64,000 nucleotides of DNA from Thermohalobaculum sp039513195 (GCA_039513195.1 JBCCRM010000011.1:62001-126000), one strand, 5' to 3'. Positions 1 to 8,833 are shown, numbered from the stretch's first letter. Notes: generated by a model from the letters alone, not told the origin. Numbers and translations: made by a program.

Positions 1-1117
1 CGCCCAGCAGGCAGCCCCAGAGCGCGAGCTGGTTTTCATAGGTCGCCTGCGCATCGGCGGTGTTTGCGGCGGTCCCGGCGGCAGAGCGCCAGGGCAGTCC
101 TACATGGCGCGCCAACTGGCCCGCGCCGAAATTGGTGCGCATATGCTCGGGAGTGCCGAAGACCGGCGCGCCGGAACGCATATCGACGTTGGACGAAAAC
201 GCGCCATACACCACCGGTGTGCCAGGGCGCACCAATTGCGTCAGGGTGATACCGGCCAGGGCCTCCGCATGGCTGAGCGTCAGGGCGCCCGCGATCGTGA
301 TCGGGGCCATTGCGCCCGACAGGCAGAACGGCGTCACCACTGCCACCTGCCCCCATTCGGCGAAATCGATCAGGCCCTGTGCCATGGGAATGTCGATCTG
401 CCGAGGCGAATTGGTGTTGATCACGGTGTGCAGGCAAGGCTTCTGGCGAAACTCCTCCTCACTGAGGCCCATGCCGATCCGGACCATCTCGAAACAGTCG
501 AGCACTTGGCCCTGCCCGCGGGCATAGGCGAACGGCATCTTATCGCTCAGTGAGAGCTGCGCGCGGGTGGTGTGGAGGTGGCGTATCGCGATGGGAATGT
601 CCTGTGGCTCCACCACCGCGGTGAGCTTGGGGATCATGGGAAAGCTGTCGATCAGCTTCATCCCCTCGCAGAAATCCGCCATCGAGCCCGGGCGGCGCCC
701 ACGTTCCAGGTCGGTGATGTTCGGGCAGCCGGCACCGGCGCCGAACATCAGGGAGCGCCCGCCAACCGGCATGTCGTGACCATCGGTGTGTGAGTGGAAG
801 GTGAAACCCGGCGGCGCGATCGAGAGCGCCTCCTCGATGATCTCCCGGCCGATGCGGACCATCAGACTTTCTTCGTCGACAATGGCACCCGCATCGCGGA
901 ACCGATCCCGCGCTTCCTGCAACAATATGCGGATGCCAAGCTCCTCCAGCACCCGCAGCGAGGCGTTGTGAAGCGACGCGACCTCGTCGGCGGAGAAGAC
1001 CTCCATACGCGGAAACGGGTTCGTCAGAGTGAAGGCCGTCGCCGATGGCGCCGCCTGCACCTGCGGCTCGCGGGCCTTTCGCCGCCGGCTCCGGACGGGA
1101 TCGGAGGTTGTGGTCAT
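1..1117 (-). CDS. MttB-superfamily (trimethylamine methyltransferase-like) protein, 3' part beyond window
   Basis: The reading frame starts at an ATG whose complement is at 1115-1117 and runs off the left edge, so about 372 N-terminal residues of a usually ~500-residue protein are visible. The translation (MTTTSDPVRSRRRKAREP..., ELGIRILLQEARDRF, GHDMPVGGRSLMFGAGAG, TNSPRQIDIPMAQGLIDF, FGTPEHMRTNFGAGQLARH) has the look of the MttB family, which moves a methyl group from methylamines or betaines to a corrinoid protein. No in-frame TAG is visible in this part, so nothing here suggests the pyrrolysine-containing form; alphaproteobacterial members generally lack it and some act on quaternary amines. 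The active-site region is not covered, so the substrate is unknown. Upstream lies a 216-bp gap with no clear gene on this strand. Confidence 0.85.
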   Translation of the reverse strand, partial: MTTTSDPVRSRRRKAREPQVQAAPSATAFTLTNPFPRMEVFSADEVASLHNASLRVLEELGIRILLQEARDRFRDAGAIVDEESLMVRIGREIIEEALSIAPPGFTFHSHTDGHDMPVGGRSLMFGAGAGCPNITDLERGRRPGSMADFCEGMKLIDSFPMIPKLTAVVEPQDIPIAIRHLHTTRAQLSLSDKMPFAYARGQGQVLDCFEMVRIGMGLSEEEFRQKPCLHTVINTNSPRQIDIPMAQGLIDFAEWGQVAVVTPFCLSGAMAPITIAGALTLSHAEALAGITLTQLVRPGTPVVYGAFSSNVDMRSGAPVFGTPEHMRTNFGAGQLARHVGLPWRSAAGTAANTADAQATYENQLALWGCLLG

Positions 1118-1333
1118 CCGCGACTCTCCTACCGATGCACGACAGTTGCCCGGAGCCTATGCAAGCCGGGCCCCCGCCGCCAGCGGAGAGTTCCTGTGCG
1201 CAGGGGCAGGCATAGGGGCTGGTGGGGGACACTCCGTCCCGAAGCTGCGCAGGACCGTTCCGGATCGGGGCGCCGGCCGCGCGGCAAACAGCCCTAAGAT
1301 CTCGTTACTGCGGCGCGATGTGGGAGACGGACC

Positions 1334-1705
1334 ATGCGCAACTGCGACACCACCCCGTGGTGGGAGAAAGACTGGACACTTGAGGACTTCCGGTTTCTCG
1401 CCGTGCCGGGGGAGGCGCCAGATCCGTTCGCTGAAACGCTGGGCGGCCTGGCCCACGAGATCGTTGCAGCTCTAGGGCGCGTCGACGCTGGCACCGCCGG
1501 ACTTTTTGCGATTGTTGCCGTCATTCGCCTCGGTTTGGCCATGGAAATGCGTAGAATCGGTGGCGTACAGTGGCTTTCGGTTGCGCGGAGGGTTGGGAAA
1601 ACGCCTCTGGATTACCGAGGGTCGCGAAAAGTCGCAGAGCGTGCCGCCTTGCTTTGGTCAAATTGTGTCAGTTTTTGCACAGGTTGTCCTGTCATTCGCA
1701 GGTAG
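1334..1705 (+). CDS. Hypothetical protein (123 aa)
   Basis: This ORF begins with ATG after a GGGAGA-type ribosome-binding site. Its first 75 codons have the strong third-position G/C bias of the neighbouring genes (MRNCDTTPWWEKDWTLEDF...), while the last third becomes AT-richer and rich in basic residues. There is one moderately hydrophobic stretch (AGLFAIVAVIRLGLAM). I recognise no family. The second half may not be translated sequence of a conserved protein, and the gene could be a decayed or recently extended ORF. It is divergent from the MttB-like gene, which starts about 215 bp to the left. Confidence 0.35.
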   Translation: MRNCDTTPWWEKDWTLEDFRFLAVPGEAPDPFAETLGGLAHEIVAALGRVDAGTAGLFAIVAVIRLGLAMEMRRIGGVQWLSVARRVGKTPLDYRGSRKVAERAALLWSNCVSFCTGCPVIRR

Positions 1706-1778
1706 AAGTTGCAAAATATCGCAAAACTACCTGAAAGAATGTAAACATTTTGCAAACGAGTAGAGTGCGGAGCGCGAG

Positions 1779-1961
1779 ATGGACCTTAAATCAGCGAGTG
1801 GCAACTATATTAGCGCGGACATGCTGCTGGACCCCAGCAATGGTGTGGCCTACGCGATCGTTTTGCCGACGCTAGCGCTGTTCGCTCTCGGGCAGCGTCG
1901 ATGGGCCATGCTGTATGGCTGCGGTGCTGCAATTTTTGTGGCCCTTCAGGCGAGCGTCTGA
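1779..1961 (+). CDS. Small putative membrane protein (60 aa)
   Basis: A short ORF starting at ATG after a GGAG about 8 bases upstream, just downstream of an AT-rich stretch (about 1690-1765) that could hold a promoter. The product (MDLKSASGNYISADMLLDP... then AIVLPTLALFALGQRRWAM...IFVALQASV) could form one or two short membrane segments. No family is recognised and the call rests on the ribosome-binding site and composition only. From 1962 to 2231 no further gene is seen; that stretch probably carries the leader of the cold-shock gene. Confidence 0.3.
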   Translation: MDLKSASGNYISADMLLDPSNGVAYAIVLPTLALFALGQRRWAMLYGCGAAIFVALQASV

Positions 1962-2231
1962 GTCAACCCTCCGAAATTGGTAAACGGATTCCACTTAGAG
2001 GCGATCTGAGTGATTGCGGCGACTCGGCAATCCGCGTACCACCTTTCGACAGATTGTGGGGTAATCCGTGGTCTGCGCGCCCGGTTTATCGCTGCTTCGG
2101 GGTGGCAACTAATGCCGCCAGGATGCTGTTGCGCATTCTTGCTGCGGGCTCCGGAGAGCCCGAAGCCCATCGACCACGACCGAGCAGGCTGACCTACAAT
2201 CCGCCTGCGAGACGTTGAAGGGAATTCAGAT

Positions 2232-2438
2232 ATGCCCACCGGAACCGTAAAATGGTTCAATTCTGAAAAGGGTTTTGGTTTTATCGCCCCCGATGCCGGC
2301 GGCAAGGACGTGTTTGTCCACATCACCGCTGTGAAACGCGCCGGGCTCGAAACCCTGAATGAAAACCAAAAGGTTGCTTACGAGATGAAGGCCGGCCGCG
2401 ACGGCCGCTCGATGGCAGGGGACTTGCAGGTTCTCTGA
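2232..2438 (+). CDS. Cold-shock protein, CspA family
   Basis: A 68-residue single cold-shock domain that binds single-stranded nucleic acid and acts as an RNA chaperone. The two RNA-binding motifs are present: RNP1 as KGFGFI (residues 14-19) and RNP2 as VFVHI (27-31), following the usual TGTVKWFNSEKGFGFI start. Length matches the family (65-70 residues). A GAAGGGA ribosome-binding site sits about 7 bases before the ATG. The flanking intergenic regions (270 bp before, 365 bp after) are long and AT-richer than the rest of the window, as is common around cold-shock genes with structured untranslated regions, although no specific leader structure could be proven. Confidence 0.95.
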   Translation: MPTGTVKWFNSEKGFGFIAPDAGGKDVFVHITAVKRAGLETLNENQKVAYEMKAGRDGRSMAGDLQVL

Positions 2439-2803
2439 CCGTTCGTACTCCGCTGACGATGCGCTTTCTGGGATCGGGGGACATTTCGCCCCGGCTATTG
2501 CGATTCGTTCTAGAACATAATTTTGCCCATCTCGGAAACGTTGCGAACTGCAATTGGCGCAACAATCTCCAACCTTCGAGAATCCCCTGAATCCTAAAAT
2601 ACTCATTTTAAATCAATGGACTATACCCTTCTTTGAACGTGCAGAGAAGCCACAAACCCAATTAGTGCGGCCGGACGCACTTGGAGAATTTGTCAATTTT
2701 AGGTTAAAAAATAGGCGTCCCAACGATGTGGGGCGGCGTTTTGTGTGTCGGTTAGGACAGGTCGTGCTGCGTGTTTGAGTGCCTGTCGTCGGAGTGTGAC
2801 GTT
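2439..2803. other. AT-rich intergenic region after csp
   Basis: This 365-bp stretch holds no credible gene. It is clearly more AT-rich than the window average, with runs such as AATTTGTCAATTTTAGG near 2690-2705, and probably contains the csp 3' end and the promoter of the small membrane protein that follows. I see no convincing intrinsic terminator with a long T tract. Confidence 0.5.
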
Positions 2804-2974
2804 ATGCTTGAGTCTGCACCTTATCTCGCTTTCTCGGTGACTTCGGTTCCCGAAGGAAGCGTAGCCCTCGCATTGATCGGAGCTTTCTTGGCTGCGTTGG
2901 TGTTCGGGGCGCGCCGTGGCGATGCTGCGTTTCTGGCATTCGTGGGCTTTTTTGCGTTCTTGCTGGTGCAGTAA
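2804..2974 (+). CDS. Small membrane protein (56 aa)
   Basis: The ATG at 2804 is preferred over an in-frame GTG at 2771 because a GGAG lies 9 bases before it. The product has two hydrophobic stretches separated by a basic turn: ALALIGAFLAALVFGA, then RRGDA, then AFLAFVGFFAFLLVQ at the very C-terminus. This predicts a two-helix hairpin in the inner membrane. No family is recognised. It converges with gatA, whose stop codon lies 35 bp downstream on the other strand. Confidence 0.45.
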   Translation: MLESAPYLAFSVTSVPEGSVALALIGAFLAALVFGARRGDAAFLAFVGFFAFLLVQ

Positions 2975-3008
2975 CCCTCCAGATCCGCCGCCCGGATCTC
3001 GCACCGTA

Positions 3009-4481
3009 CTACCACCAGCGCGTCGGTTTCTCTTCGAAGCCGGCGCGCGACTCTATTGCGAGGGCGGTGTCGAGGACGATGCCCTCGCCCCAGGCCGGCC
3101 CGATCACCTGCAGGCCCAAAGGCAAGCCATCTCCGCCCAGGCCCGCAGGAACCGAGATGCCCGGCAGCCCGGCCAAATTCACTGGCACCGTGTAAATGTC
3201 TTGCAGATACATCTCGACTGGGTCGGCGATCTCCCCCAGGCCAAAGGCCCCCCGGGGGGTGGAGGGGGTCAGGATCGCGTCGACCTTCCCGAACGCCTCG
3301 TCGAAATCGCGCCGTACCAGGGCACGGATCTTTTGCGCGCGGATGTAATACGCATCGTAATATCCGGCCGAGAGGACATAGGCACCGATCATCACCCGGC
3401 GTCGCACTTCTGGCCCGAAGCCCTCCGCACGGGTCTTCTCATAGAGTTCCGTGATCCCATCGCCCTGGCTTAGTTCGGCCCGGTGGCCGTAGCGGACCCC
3501 GTCATAGCGGGCGAGGTTCGACGAGGCCTCTGCCGGCGCGATGATGTAATAGGCGGGCAGCGCATATTTGGTATGAGGCAGGCTGATCGGCACGGTCTCC
3601 GCCCCCGCATCGCGCATCATCTCGGCGCCCCGGTCCCACAGCGCCTGCATCTCCGGGCTCAGTCCCTCCGTGTATTCCGCCGGGATCCCGATCCGCTTGC
3701 CGCGCAGATCGCCGGAGAGCGCGGTTTCGAAATCTGGAACGGTCCTCGGGGCCGAGGTGCTGTCCTTAGGGTCATGCCCAGCAATCGTGCCGAGGATCAG
3801 TGCGGCGTCGCGCACCGATTTCGTCAGCGGCCCCGCCTGGTCCAACGAGGATGCGAAAGCGATGATCCCCCAGCGCGAGCAACGGCCATAAGTCGGCTTT
3901 AGCCCGACGATGCCACAGAAGGCCGCGGGCTGACGGATCGACCCGCCGGTATCGGTGCCGAGCGCGCCGAGGCAAAAATCGCCCGCCACCGCCGCGGCCG
4001 AGCCGCCCGAAGAGCCCCCCGCGGTGATCGGCGCGTCATCGCCTCGCCGCCGCCACGGCGAGATCGTCGAGCCGTAGCACGCGGTTTCGGTCGAGGAGCC
4101 CATGGCGAATTCGTCCATGTTCACCTTGCCGAGCATGACCGCGCCCGACTGCCAGAGCTTGGCGGTCACCGTGCTCTCATAAGTGGGCAAGAAGCCATTC
4201 AGGATCCGCGAGCCCGCCTGGCTCTGCACACCGTCGGTGCAGAAGAGGTCCTTCACCGCGATCGGAACGCCGAGCATCGCCGGCGCATCGCCGGTCCGAC
4301 GCCGGGCATCGGCCGCGTCCGCCATAGCCAGGGCGCGATCGGCGGTCACGGCACTGAAGATGTTGAGACCCGCGCCTGCCTCTATCGCCGAGAGACAGGC
4401 CTCGGTCAGCGCCCGCGCGGTCAGCGCACCGGACTGTAGCGCATCCCGGGCGGCGGAAAGGGTGAGGCTCGCAGGCTCCAT
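3009..4481 (-). CDS. gatA: Asp-tRNA(Asn)/Glu-tRNA(Gln) amidotransferase subunit A
   Basis: GatA is the glutaminase subunit of the GatCAB complex, which converts Glu-tRNA(Gln) (and often Asp-tRNA(Asn)) into the amidated form in bacteria lacking the matching synthetase. At 490 residues it has family length and the amidase-signature triad: Lys77 in AVKDLF, the cis-Ser at about 157 in GGSSGGS, and the nucleophile Ser181 in TDTGGSIRQPA. The 24-residue spacing between the two serines matches known GatA proteins. It lies 3 bp downstream of gatC in the same direction, so they are co-transcribed. gatB is not in the window and must be encoded elsewhere. Confidence 0.97.
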   Translation of the reverse strand: MEPASLTLSAARDALQSGALTARALTEACLSAIEAGAGLNIFSAVTADRALAMADAADARRRTGDAPAMLGVPIAVKDLFCTDGVQSQAGSRILNGFLPTYESTVTAKLWQSGAVMLGKVNMDEFAMGSSTETACYGSTISPWRRRGDDAPITAGGSSGGSAAAVAGDFCLGALGTDTGGSIRQPAAFCGIVGLKPTYGRCSRWGIIAFASSLDQAGPLTKSVRDAALILGTIAGHDPKDSTSAPRTVPDFETALSGDLRGKRIGIPAEYTEGLSPEMQALWDRGAEMMRDAGAETVPISLPHTKYALPAYYIIAPAEASSNLARYDGVRYGHRAELSQGDGITELYEKTRAEGFGPEVRRRVMIGAYVLSAGYYDAYYIRAQKIRALVRRDFDEAFGKVDAILTPSTPRGAFGLGEIADPVEMYLQDIYTVPVNLAGLPGISVPAGLGGDGLPLGLQVIGPAWGEGIVLDTALAIESRAGFEEKPTRWW

Positions 4482-4484
4482 CGC

Positions 4485-4772
4485 TTACTCCACGACCTTC
4501 GGGACAGCGAAAAATCCCTCTCGCGTCTCGGGCGCATTGGCGAGCACCTGATCGCGGATGCCGCCATCGGCCACGATGTCGTCCCGTCGGCTGAGCGCCA
4601 TGGGTGTAACCGCGCTCATCGGCTCCACCGCCGAGACGTCCACCTCCTGCAATTGCTCGATCCAACCCAAAATACCGGACAGCTCGCCCGCGAGACCGTC
4701 GAGCTCCTGCTCGGCCACGGCGATCCGAGCGAGTTTCGCCACGCGGCGCACGGTGTCTTTGTCGACCGACAT
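4485..4772 (-). CDS. gatC: Asp-tRNA(Asn)/Glu-tRNA(Gln) amidotransferase subunit C
   Basis: This 95-residue protein has the GatC profile: an N-terminal helix (DKDTVRRVAKLARIAV), a long helix (ELSGILGWIEQLQEVDV), and the extended tail VEPMSAVTPMALSRRDD that wraps around GatA in the complex, ending in REGFFAVPKVVE. It stabilises GatA in the GatCAB amidotransferase. It is the first gene of the gatC-gatA pair, and the promoter must lie in the 163-bp gap shared with the divergent UPF0173 gene at 4936. Confidence 0.95.
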   Translation of the reverse strand: MSVDKDTVRRVAKLARIAVAEQELDGLAGELSGILGWIEQLQEVDVSAVEPMSAVTPMALSRRDDIVADGGIRDQVLANAPETREGFFAVPKVVE

Positions 4773-4935
4773 TGGCAGTCTCCGGGATTGATCAGAGCAG
4801 AGCGTGGTTTAGCCGCCCGCGGATGCGCCCGCAAGCGGCGGTCTTTCCGCCCGTCGGTGGCGAACGGCGTTGCGCGGTGCGGGTGCCTCGCAGAGGCTTT
4901 CGCAGCTGCGAGAATCACGGGGAAGGAGGGGGAAG

Positions 4936-5631
4936 ATGAAGATCACCTGGTTGGGGCATGCGTCGTTTCGGATCGAAGTGAGCGATCAGGTGCTGCTGCT
5001 GGATCCCTGGCTGCGGGGCAATCCGGTTTTCGACGAGGCTGGGTTCGATGCGGCAGTGGCAGGCACCACCCATATCCTGGTGACCCACGGTCATGGCGAC
5101 CACGCTGCGAACGCGCCGGAGATCGCGAAGGTCACCGGGGCACCGGTCGTCGGCATCTATGACTGGGTGACCTGGATCGCCGCAAAAGAAGGGATCGAAG
5201 GCATCGGCCTCAACAAGGGCGGCACGGTCGCTTTGGGCGATGTGAGGGTGACGATGGTGAATGCGGTGCATTCGTCCTCCGCCTCCGGCCCCGACGGTGC
5301 GCCGATCTACACGGGCGCCGAGGCGGGCTATATGATCGAGGGCGGCGGCACGACCGTCTATGTCATGGGCGATACGGATGTGATGGCGGATATGGCGCTT
5401 TTCGCCGAGCTGCACGCGCCGAGCCATGCGATTGTGCCGATCGGCGGGCATTTTACCATGGATGCGGGCCGAGCCGCCTGGGCCTGCAAGAAGTTCTTCA
5501 AGTTCGACAGCGTGATCCCCTGCCATTACCGCACTTTCCCACTTCTAGCGCAGTCGGCGGACGAGTTCGTCGAGGCTGTCGCACCTGTGCCGGTCCACGT
5601 ACTCGACCTGATGGGGAGCGTGACGTTCTGA
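4936..5631 (+). CDS. UPF0173-type metal-dependent hydrolase (metallo-beta-lactamase fold)
   Basis: The start at 4936 follows a very purine-rich GGAGGGGGA ribosome-binding site; an in-frame ATG further up lacks one. The 231-residue product matches UPF0173 in length and begins MKITWLGHASF as these proteins do. It carries the metal-binding HGHGDH motif at residues 51-56, further ligand candidates in NAVHSS and GDTDV, and the C-terminal IPCHYRTFPLL motif. The cellular substrate of this family is not known. It is transcribed divergently from gatCA and is followed by a long hairpin repeat. Confidence 0.9.
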   Translation: MKITWLGHASFRIEVSDQVLLLDPWLRGNPVFDEAGFDAAVAGTTHILVTHGHGDHAANAPEIAKVTGAPVVGIYDWVTWIAAKEGIEGIGLNKGGTVALGDVRVTMVNAVHSSSASGPDGAPIYTGAEAGYMIEGGGTTVYVMGDTDVMADMALFAELHAPSHAIVPIGGHFTMDAGRAAWACKKFFKFDSVIPCHYRTFPLLAQSADEFVEAVAPVPVHVLDLMGSVTF

Positions 5632-5635
5632 CTAT

Positions 5636-5712
5636 GCGAGGCTGCACGCCCCGACCCGCCGCCCGCCCCCACCCACCCGCCGCGGGCCGCGGGGCGGTGC
5701 GCGCAGCCTCGT
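5636..5712. repeat. Long hairpin with CCACCCACC in the loop (hairpin set, copy 1)
   Basis: CGAGGCTGC at 5637-5645 pairs with GCAGCCTCG at 5703-5711, with a further inner pairing of CGCCCCG near 5647 and CGGGGCG near 5690. The loop holds CCCCCACCCACCC. It lies between the convergent 3' ends of the UPF0173 gene and the HAD gene, where it could act as a two-way transcription end. Related hairpins lie at about 28.6, 31.1, 32.5 and 57.1-57.2 kb. Confidence 0.75.
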
Positions 5713-5726
5713 TGGGGGTGGTGGTG

Positions 5727-6374
5727 TCAGAGCGACCCGAGAAAAGCGGCTAGCCGGGTGACCCGATGGTCGACATGGCCAGGCGCGCGCTTGCGATCCT
5801 GATGGCAGACCCAGATCGTTGCCATGCCGCGGGCCTTTGGCACCGCGAGGTTCTGTTCGGTGTCCTCGACCATCGCAGCGCGAGCCGGGTCAAACCCGGC
5901 CGCGGCAATGACCTTGTCATAGGCGGGCGCCTGCGGCTTCGGGACCAGGTCTTTGTCCTCGATGGCATAGACCTCGTCGAAGAGATGGGAGAGGCCGCGC
6001 GCTGCCAGCACCCGTTCGGCATGGGCACGGGCGCCGTTGGTGTGAATGATCCGCCGCCCGGACAGGTTCCCAATCGCCGCCGTCAGATCCGGATCGGGCT
6101 TGAGCGCAGAGAGATCGATCTCGTGGACATGGTGGAGGAAGTCGTCCGGGTCGACCCCGTGATCCTCGACCAGCCCGTGCAGCGTCGCGCCGTGGCGTTC
6201 GAGATAGACGGTACGCAGGCGATCCGCCTCCGCCTCGCTAACGCCGAGCCTATCGATCATGTAGGCGCTGATTTTGCGGTTCATCTGATCGAAGAGCCGG
6301 GCGGAGGGATGGTAAAGCGTGTTGTCCAGGTCGAAGACCCAAGTCTCCATCTGCCGTAATGCGTCGAACGCCAT
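5727..6374 (-). CDS. HAD-superfamily pyrimidine 5'-nucleotidase
   Basis: The ATG at 6374 is chosen over an upstream in-frame start at 6497 because it follows an AGGGGGC ribosome-binding site and because the longer form would overlap the divergent methyltransferase gene. The 215-residue product has HAD motif I at residues 15-19 (DLDNT), a helical cap (RLFDQMNRKISAYMIDRLGV...), motif II in IIHTNGA, motif III Lys in LVPKPQAPAYDKVI, and motif IV in AMVEDTEQNL. This arrangement matches the pyrimidine 5'-nucleotidase branch (yeast SDT1/PHM8-like). Such enzymes dephosphorylate UMP or CMP, but the substrate here is inferred from the family. Confidence 0.88.
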   Translation of the reverse strand: MAFDALRQMETWVFDLDNTLYHPSARLFDQMNRKISAYMIDRLGVSEAEADRLRTVYLERHGATLHGLVEDHGVDPDDFLHHVHEIDLSALKPDPDLTAAIGNLSGRRIIHTNGARAHAERVLAARGLSHLFDEVYAIEDKDLVPKPQAPAYDKVIAAAGFDPARAAMVEDTEQNLAVPKARGMATIWVCHQDRKRAPGHVDHRVTRLAAFLGSL

Positions 6375-6437
6375 GACTGCCCCCTGTTCCCACTCCCTCG
6401 GCCGACGTATCTTCTGGGCTAATGGCGTCAAGGAGGC

Positions 6438-7298
6438 ATGAAGATGACCGAAGCCGCTGATTGGGCCGGGCGGATGGGGCGTGATTGGGCCGGTCAAGTC
6501 GCAGCGCTCGAACGGCAGTTGGAGGGTGTGGGCAATATCGGTCTTTCTGCACTCGCTGCGAAGCTCGGTGAGAGGGTGATCGATCTTGGCTGCGGCAGTG
6601 GACCGACTTTGGCAAGCATCGCCGAGGCTGTGGGGGCGACAGGGCGCGCGACAGGTGTCGACATTTCAGCCGAACTGGTTGCGATGGCACGAGCCCGGAT
6701 CGCCGGTCTGACGCAGGCCGAAGTGATCGAGGCCGATGCGGGGACGTACGTCTTCGAGAGCGGCTACGATGCGCTTTTCTCGCGCTTCGGCTGCATGTTC
6801 TTCGACAATCCGGCCGCGGCACTCGGCAATCTCAGGGCGGCGCTGCGGCCCGGTGGTAGGGCGCTGCTCGTCGTCTGGTCAGATCCGAAGGCCAATCCCT
6901 GGGCGGCAGTGCCGGCGAAGGTGGCCGACGACATTCTTGGCCCGTCCGCACAGCCGCCCGTGCCCGGTGCGCCGGGGCCCTTTGCCTGGGCGGAGGAGGC
7001 GCGGTTTCGCAACATTCTGAAGGATGCAGGGTTTTCGGAAATCACCGCAGAGGAGCAGGCGGTTGAGCTTGCGGTCGGTGTGTCAGGCGACGGCAGCCCG
7101 GTGCAGCGGGCCACGGCCGTGATGTCAAAGGTAGGCCCTTTGGCCCGGCGCATCCGAGAAGCGGAGGAGACAAGCTGGGACCTGAGGATCCAGAAGAGCG
7201 CGCTTTTCACGGCGCTAGGGGCCGCGCTTACTCCCTATGCTCGCGAAGGCTGGGTCAGAATGCCCGGCCGGATCTGGCTGATACGCGCGACGGCCTGA
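6438..7298 (+). CDS. Class I SAM-dependent methyltransferase
   Basis: A 286-residue protein with the SAM-binding glycine motif VIDLGCGSG (about residues 48-55), the acidic residue after strand 2 (ATGVDIS), motif II-like EADAGTY and the post-motif LRAALRPGGRALLVVW. The fold resembles the UbiE/COQ5 and Methyltransf_11 group. The acceptor substrate cannot be read from the sequence. An AAGGAGGC ribosome-binding site precedes the ATG. It is divergent from the HAD nucleotidase and convergent with msrB, from which it is separated by a repeat-filled gap of 256 bp. Confidence 0.85.
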   Translation: MKMTEAADWAGRMGRDWAGQVAALERQLEGVGNIGLSALAAKLGERVIDLGCGSGPTLASIAEAVGATGRATGVDISAELVAMARARIAGLTQAEVIEADAGTYVFESGYDALFSRFGCMFFDNPAAALGNLRAALRPGGRALLVVWSDPKANPWAAVPAKVADDILGPSAQPPVPGAPGPFAWAEEARFRNILKDAGFSEITAEEQAVELAVGVSGDGSPVQRATAVMSKVGPLARRIREAEETSWDLRIQKSALFTALGAALTPYAREGWVRMPGRIWLIRATA

Positions 7299-7326
7299 AA
7301 CAGGACCCACTCACTGACCGCCACTA

Positions 7327-7551
7327 GGGCGCCGCGACGGCGTCTTGGCCGGTGGCACGGAACGCGCCCGCGGCGCGGTTGCGGAGACCTTCGCCTGTCG
7401 AGAGGCCGCTGGCGCCCCGCGGCGGTGCCATGCGCGCCTCCCTTGGCAGCGCGCCGCGCGCACGGAGGCTGCCAGGTGGCCCGCGCCTGACGCGGCGCCC
7501 TGGACGGCGGGCACCATGCCGCCGGCAGGCGGCGGGCACCCGGCGGAACTG
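7327..7551. repeat. REP-like repeat pair, site 1 (forward plus inverted unit)
   Basis: A forward unit spans about 7327-7378: GGCGCCGCG, then a GCC..GGTGGC block, then CGCCCGCGGCGCG. An inverted unit spans about 7448-7551 and ends, read on the other strand, in TTCCGCC followed by GCCGTCCAGGGCGCCGCG. The two units meet tail to tail. The pair fills the gap between the convergent ends of the methyltransferase and msrB. It belongs to the dispersed family seen at 14.3, 17.2, 22.2, 43.9, 54.5 and 62.5 kb. Confidence 0.7.
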
Positions 7552-7554
7552 GCC

Positions 7555-7950
7555 TCAACCCTCAGGCTCGAAGGACAGGGCCACCCCATTCATGCAATAG
7601 CGCAGGCCGGTCGGCCGCGGGCCGTCGCTGAAGACATGGCCCAGATGGCCATCGCAGCGGGCGCAGACGATCTCGGTCCGGGTCATGAACCAGCTCCGGT
7701 CCTCGTGCTCCTCCACCGCCATCTCGTGGGCCGGTTGGAAAAAACTTGGCCAGCCGGTGCCGCTCTCGAACTTATGGGCGGCGTCGAAAAGCTCCGTCCC
7801 GCAGCCGGCGCAGTGATACTTGCCGGGTTCCTTCGGGAAATTGTCATGGGTAAAGGCCCGCTCCGTGCCCTTTCTTCGCAACACCCGATAGGCCTCGGAT
7901 GTGAGAATCTCGCGCCACTCCGCATCGGATCGAACCACTTTCTCGACCAT
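7555..7950 (-). CDS. msrB: Peptide-methionine (R)-S-oxide reductase
   Basis: MsrB reduces the R epimer of methionine sulfoxide in proteins with thioredoxin as electron donor. At 131 residues it has typical single-domain length. It holds the structural zinc site in two CxxC pairs (C47/C50 in CAGC and C96/C99 in CARC), the GHLGHVF motif (101-107) and the catalytic cysteine C119 in RYCMNGVALSF. No signal peptide is present, so it is cytoplasmic. It stands alone, convergent with the methyltransferase and divergent from olsB. Confidence 0.95.
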   Translation of the reverse strand: MVEKVVRSDAEWREILTSEAYRVLRRKGTERAFTHDNFPKEPGKYHCAGCGTELFDAAHKFESGTGWPSFFQPAHEMAVEEHEDRSWFMTRTEIVCARCDGHLGHVFSDGPRPTGLRYCMNGVALSFEPEG

Positions 7951-8065
7951 TCCAGATTTTCCCTTTGCTTCTCTTGGGCCGCGTCATAATCGTGTCATTC
8001 GCCGATTGGTATATAGTCGGACCTGGGCCTAAGGGCATGGATCCCTTGGTGACGGAGCAGTGACG

Positions 8066-8833
8066 ATGCCGATATTTGGGTCGGGGCGCTACAAATCGCG
8101 ACTGGCCGATACCGCGGAGGATGTGCGCGCCTGCCAGCGCCTCCGCTATCTCGCCTTCATCGCCGATCGCGGGCTCGGGGCGCAGGGGGAAGACCGTCTC
8201 GACCAGGATATGTTCGATCCGGACTGCGAGCATGTGATGGTGGAGGAGGTGAAGACCGGCATCCTGGTCTGCTGCTTTCGCATCCTGCCGCTTGCGAACG
8301 GGTCCGAAATCGACCGCTGCTACTCCGCCCAGTATTACGAGCTGTCGAAGCTTACGGAGTTTCCCGGAAAGATGATGGAGATGGGGCGCTTTTGCATCCA
8401 TCCCGCCTATCGCGACCCCGACATTCTGCGCGTCGCCTGGTCGGCGAACACCGCCTATGTCGACCGCGAGGGGGTGGAGCTCGTCTTCGGCTGTTCGAGC
8501 TTCCAGGGCGTTGACGCGGATGCTTACATGGACGCCTTCGCGCTCCTAAAGGAAAGGCATTTGGCGCCGAAACGCTGGCTGCCCCGGGTCAAAGCGCCGA
8601 AAGTGTTCCGGTTCGCCAAGATGCTGCGGCTGCGAAAACCGGATCTAAAGATTGCCATGAAGCGTATGCCGCCATTGCTTCGCACCTATTTGGTCATGGG
8701 TGGCTGGGTATCGGACCATGCGGTGATCGACAACGATCTCAACACCTTGCATGTCTTTACGGGGCTCGAGCTGAAGCGGGTTCCGCCGACCCGCTTGCGG
8801 CTATTGCGCAAATCGGGACCGGCCGGGTGCTGA
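8066..8833 (+). CDS. olsB: L-ornithine N-alpha-acyltransferase (OlsB-like GNAT)
   Basis: OlsB transfers a 3-hydroxyacyl group from acyl carrier protein to ornithine, the first step of ornithine-lipid synthesis. The protein has the hallmarks of this GNAT branch: CQRLRYLAFI near the N-terminus, RCYSAQYYELSKL, MMEMGRFCIHP, FGCSSFQG, and a late MGGWVSDHAVID motif. The ATG at 8066 is preferred over a GTG at 8060 because GGAG ends 8 bases before it. Its partner olsA (second acylation) is not adjacent, so ornithine-lipid synthesis depends on a gene elsewhere. A hemolysin-like GNAT label would describe the same family. Confidence 0.85.
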   Translation: MPIFGSGRYKSRLADTAEDVRACQRLRYLAFIADRGLGAQGEDRLDQDMFDPDCEHVMVEEVKTGILVCCFRILPLANGSEIDRCYSAQYYELSKLTEFPGKMMEMGRFCIHPAYRDPDILRVAWSANTAYVDREGVELVFGCSSFQGVDADAYMDAFALLKERHLAPKRWLPRVKAPKVFRFAKMLRLRKPDLKIAMKRMPPLLRTYLVMGGWVSDHAVIDNDLNTLHVFTGLELKRVPPTRLRLLRKSGPAGC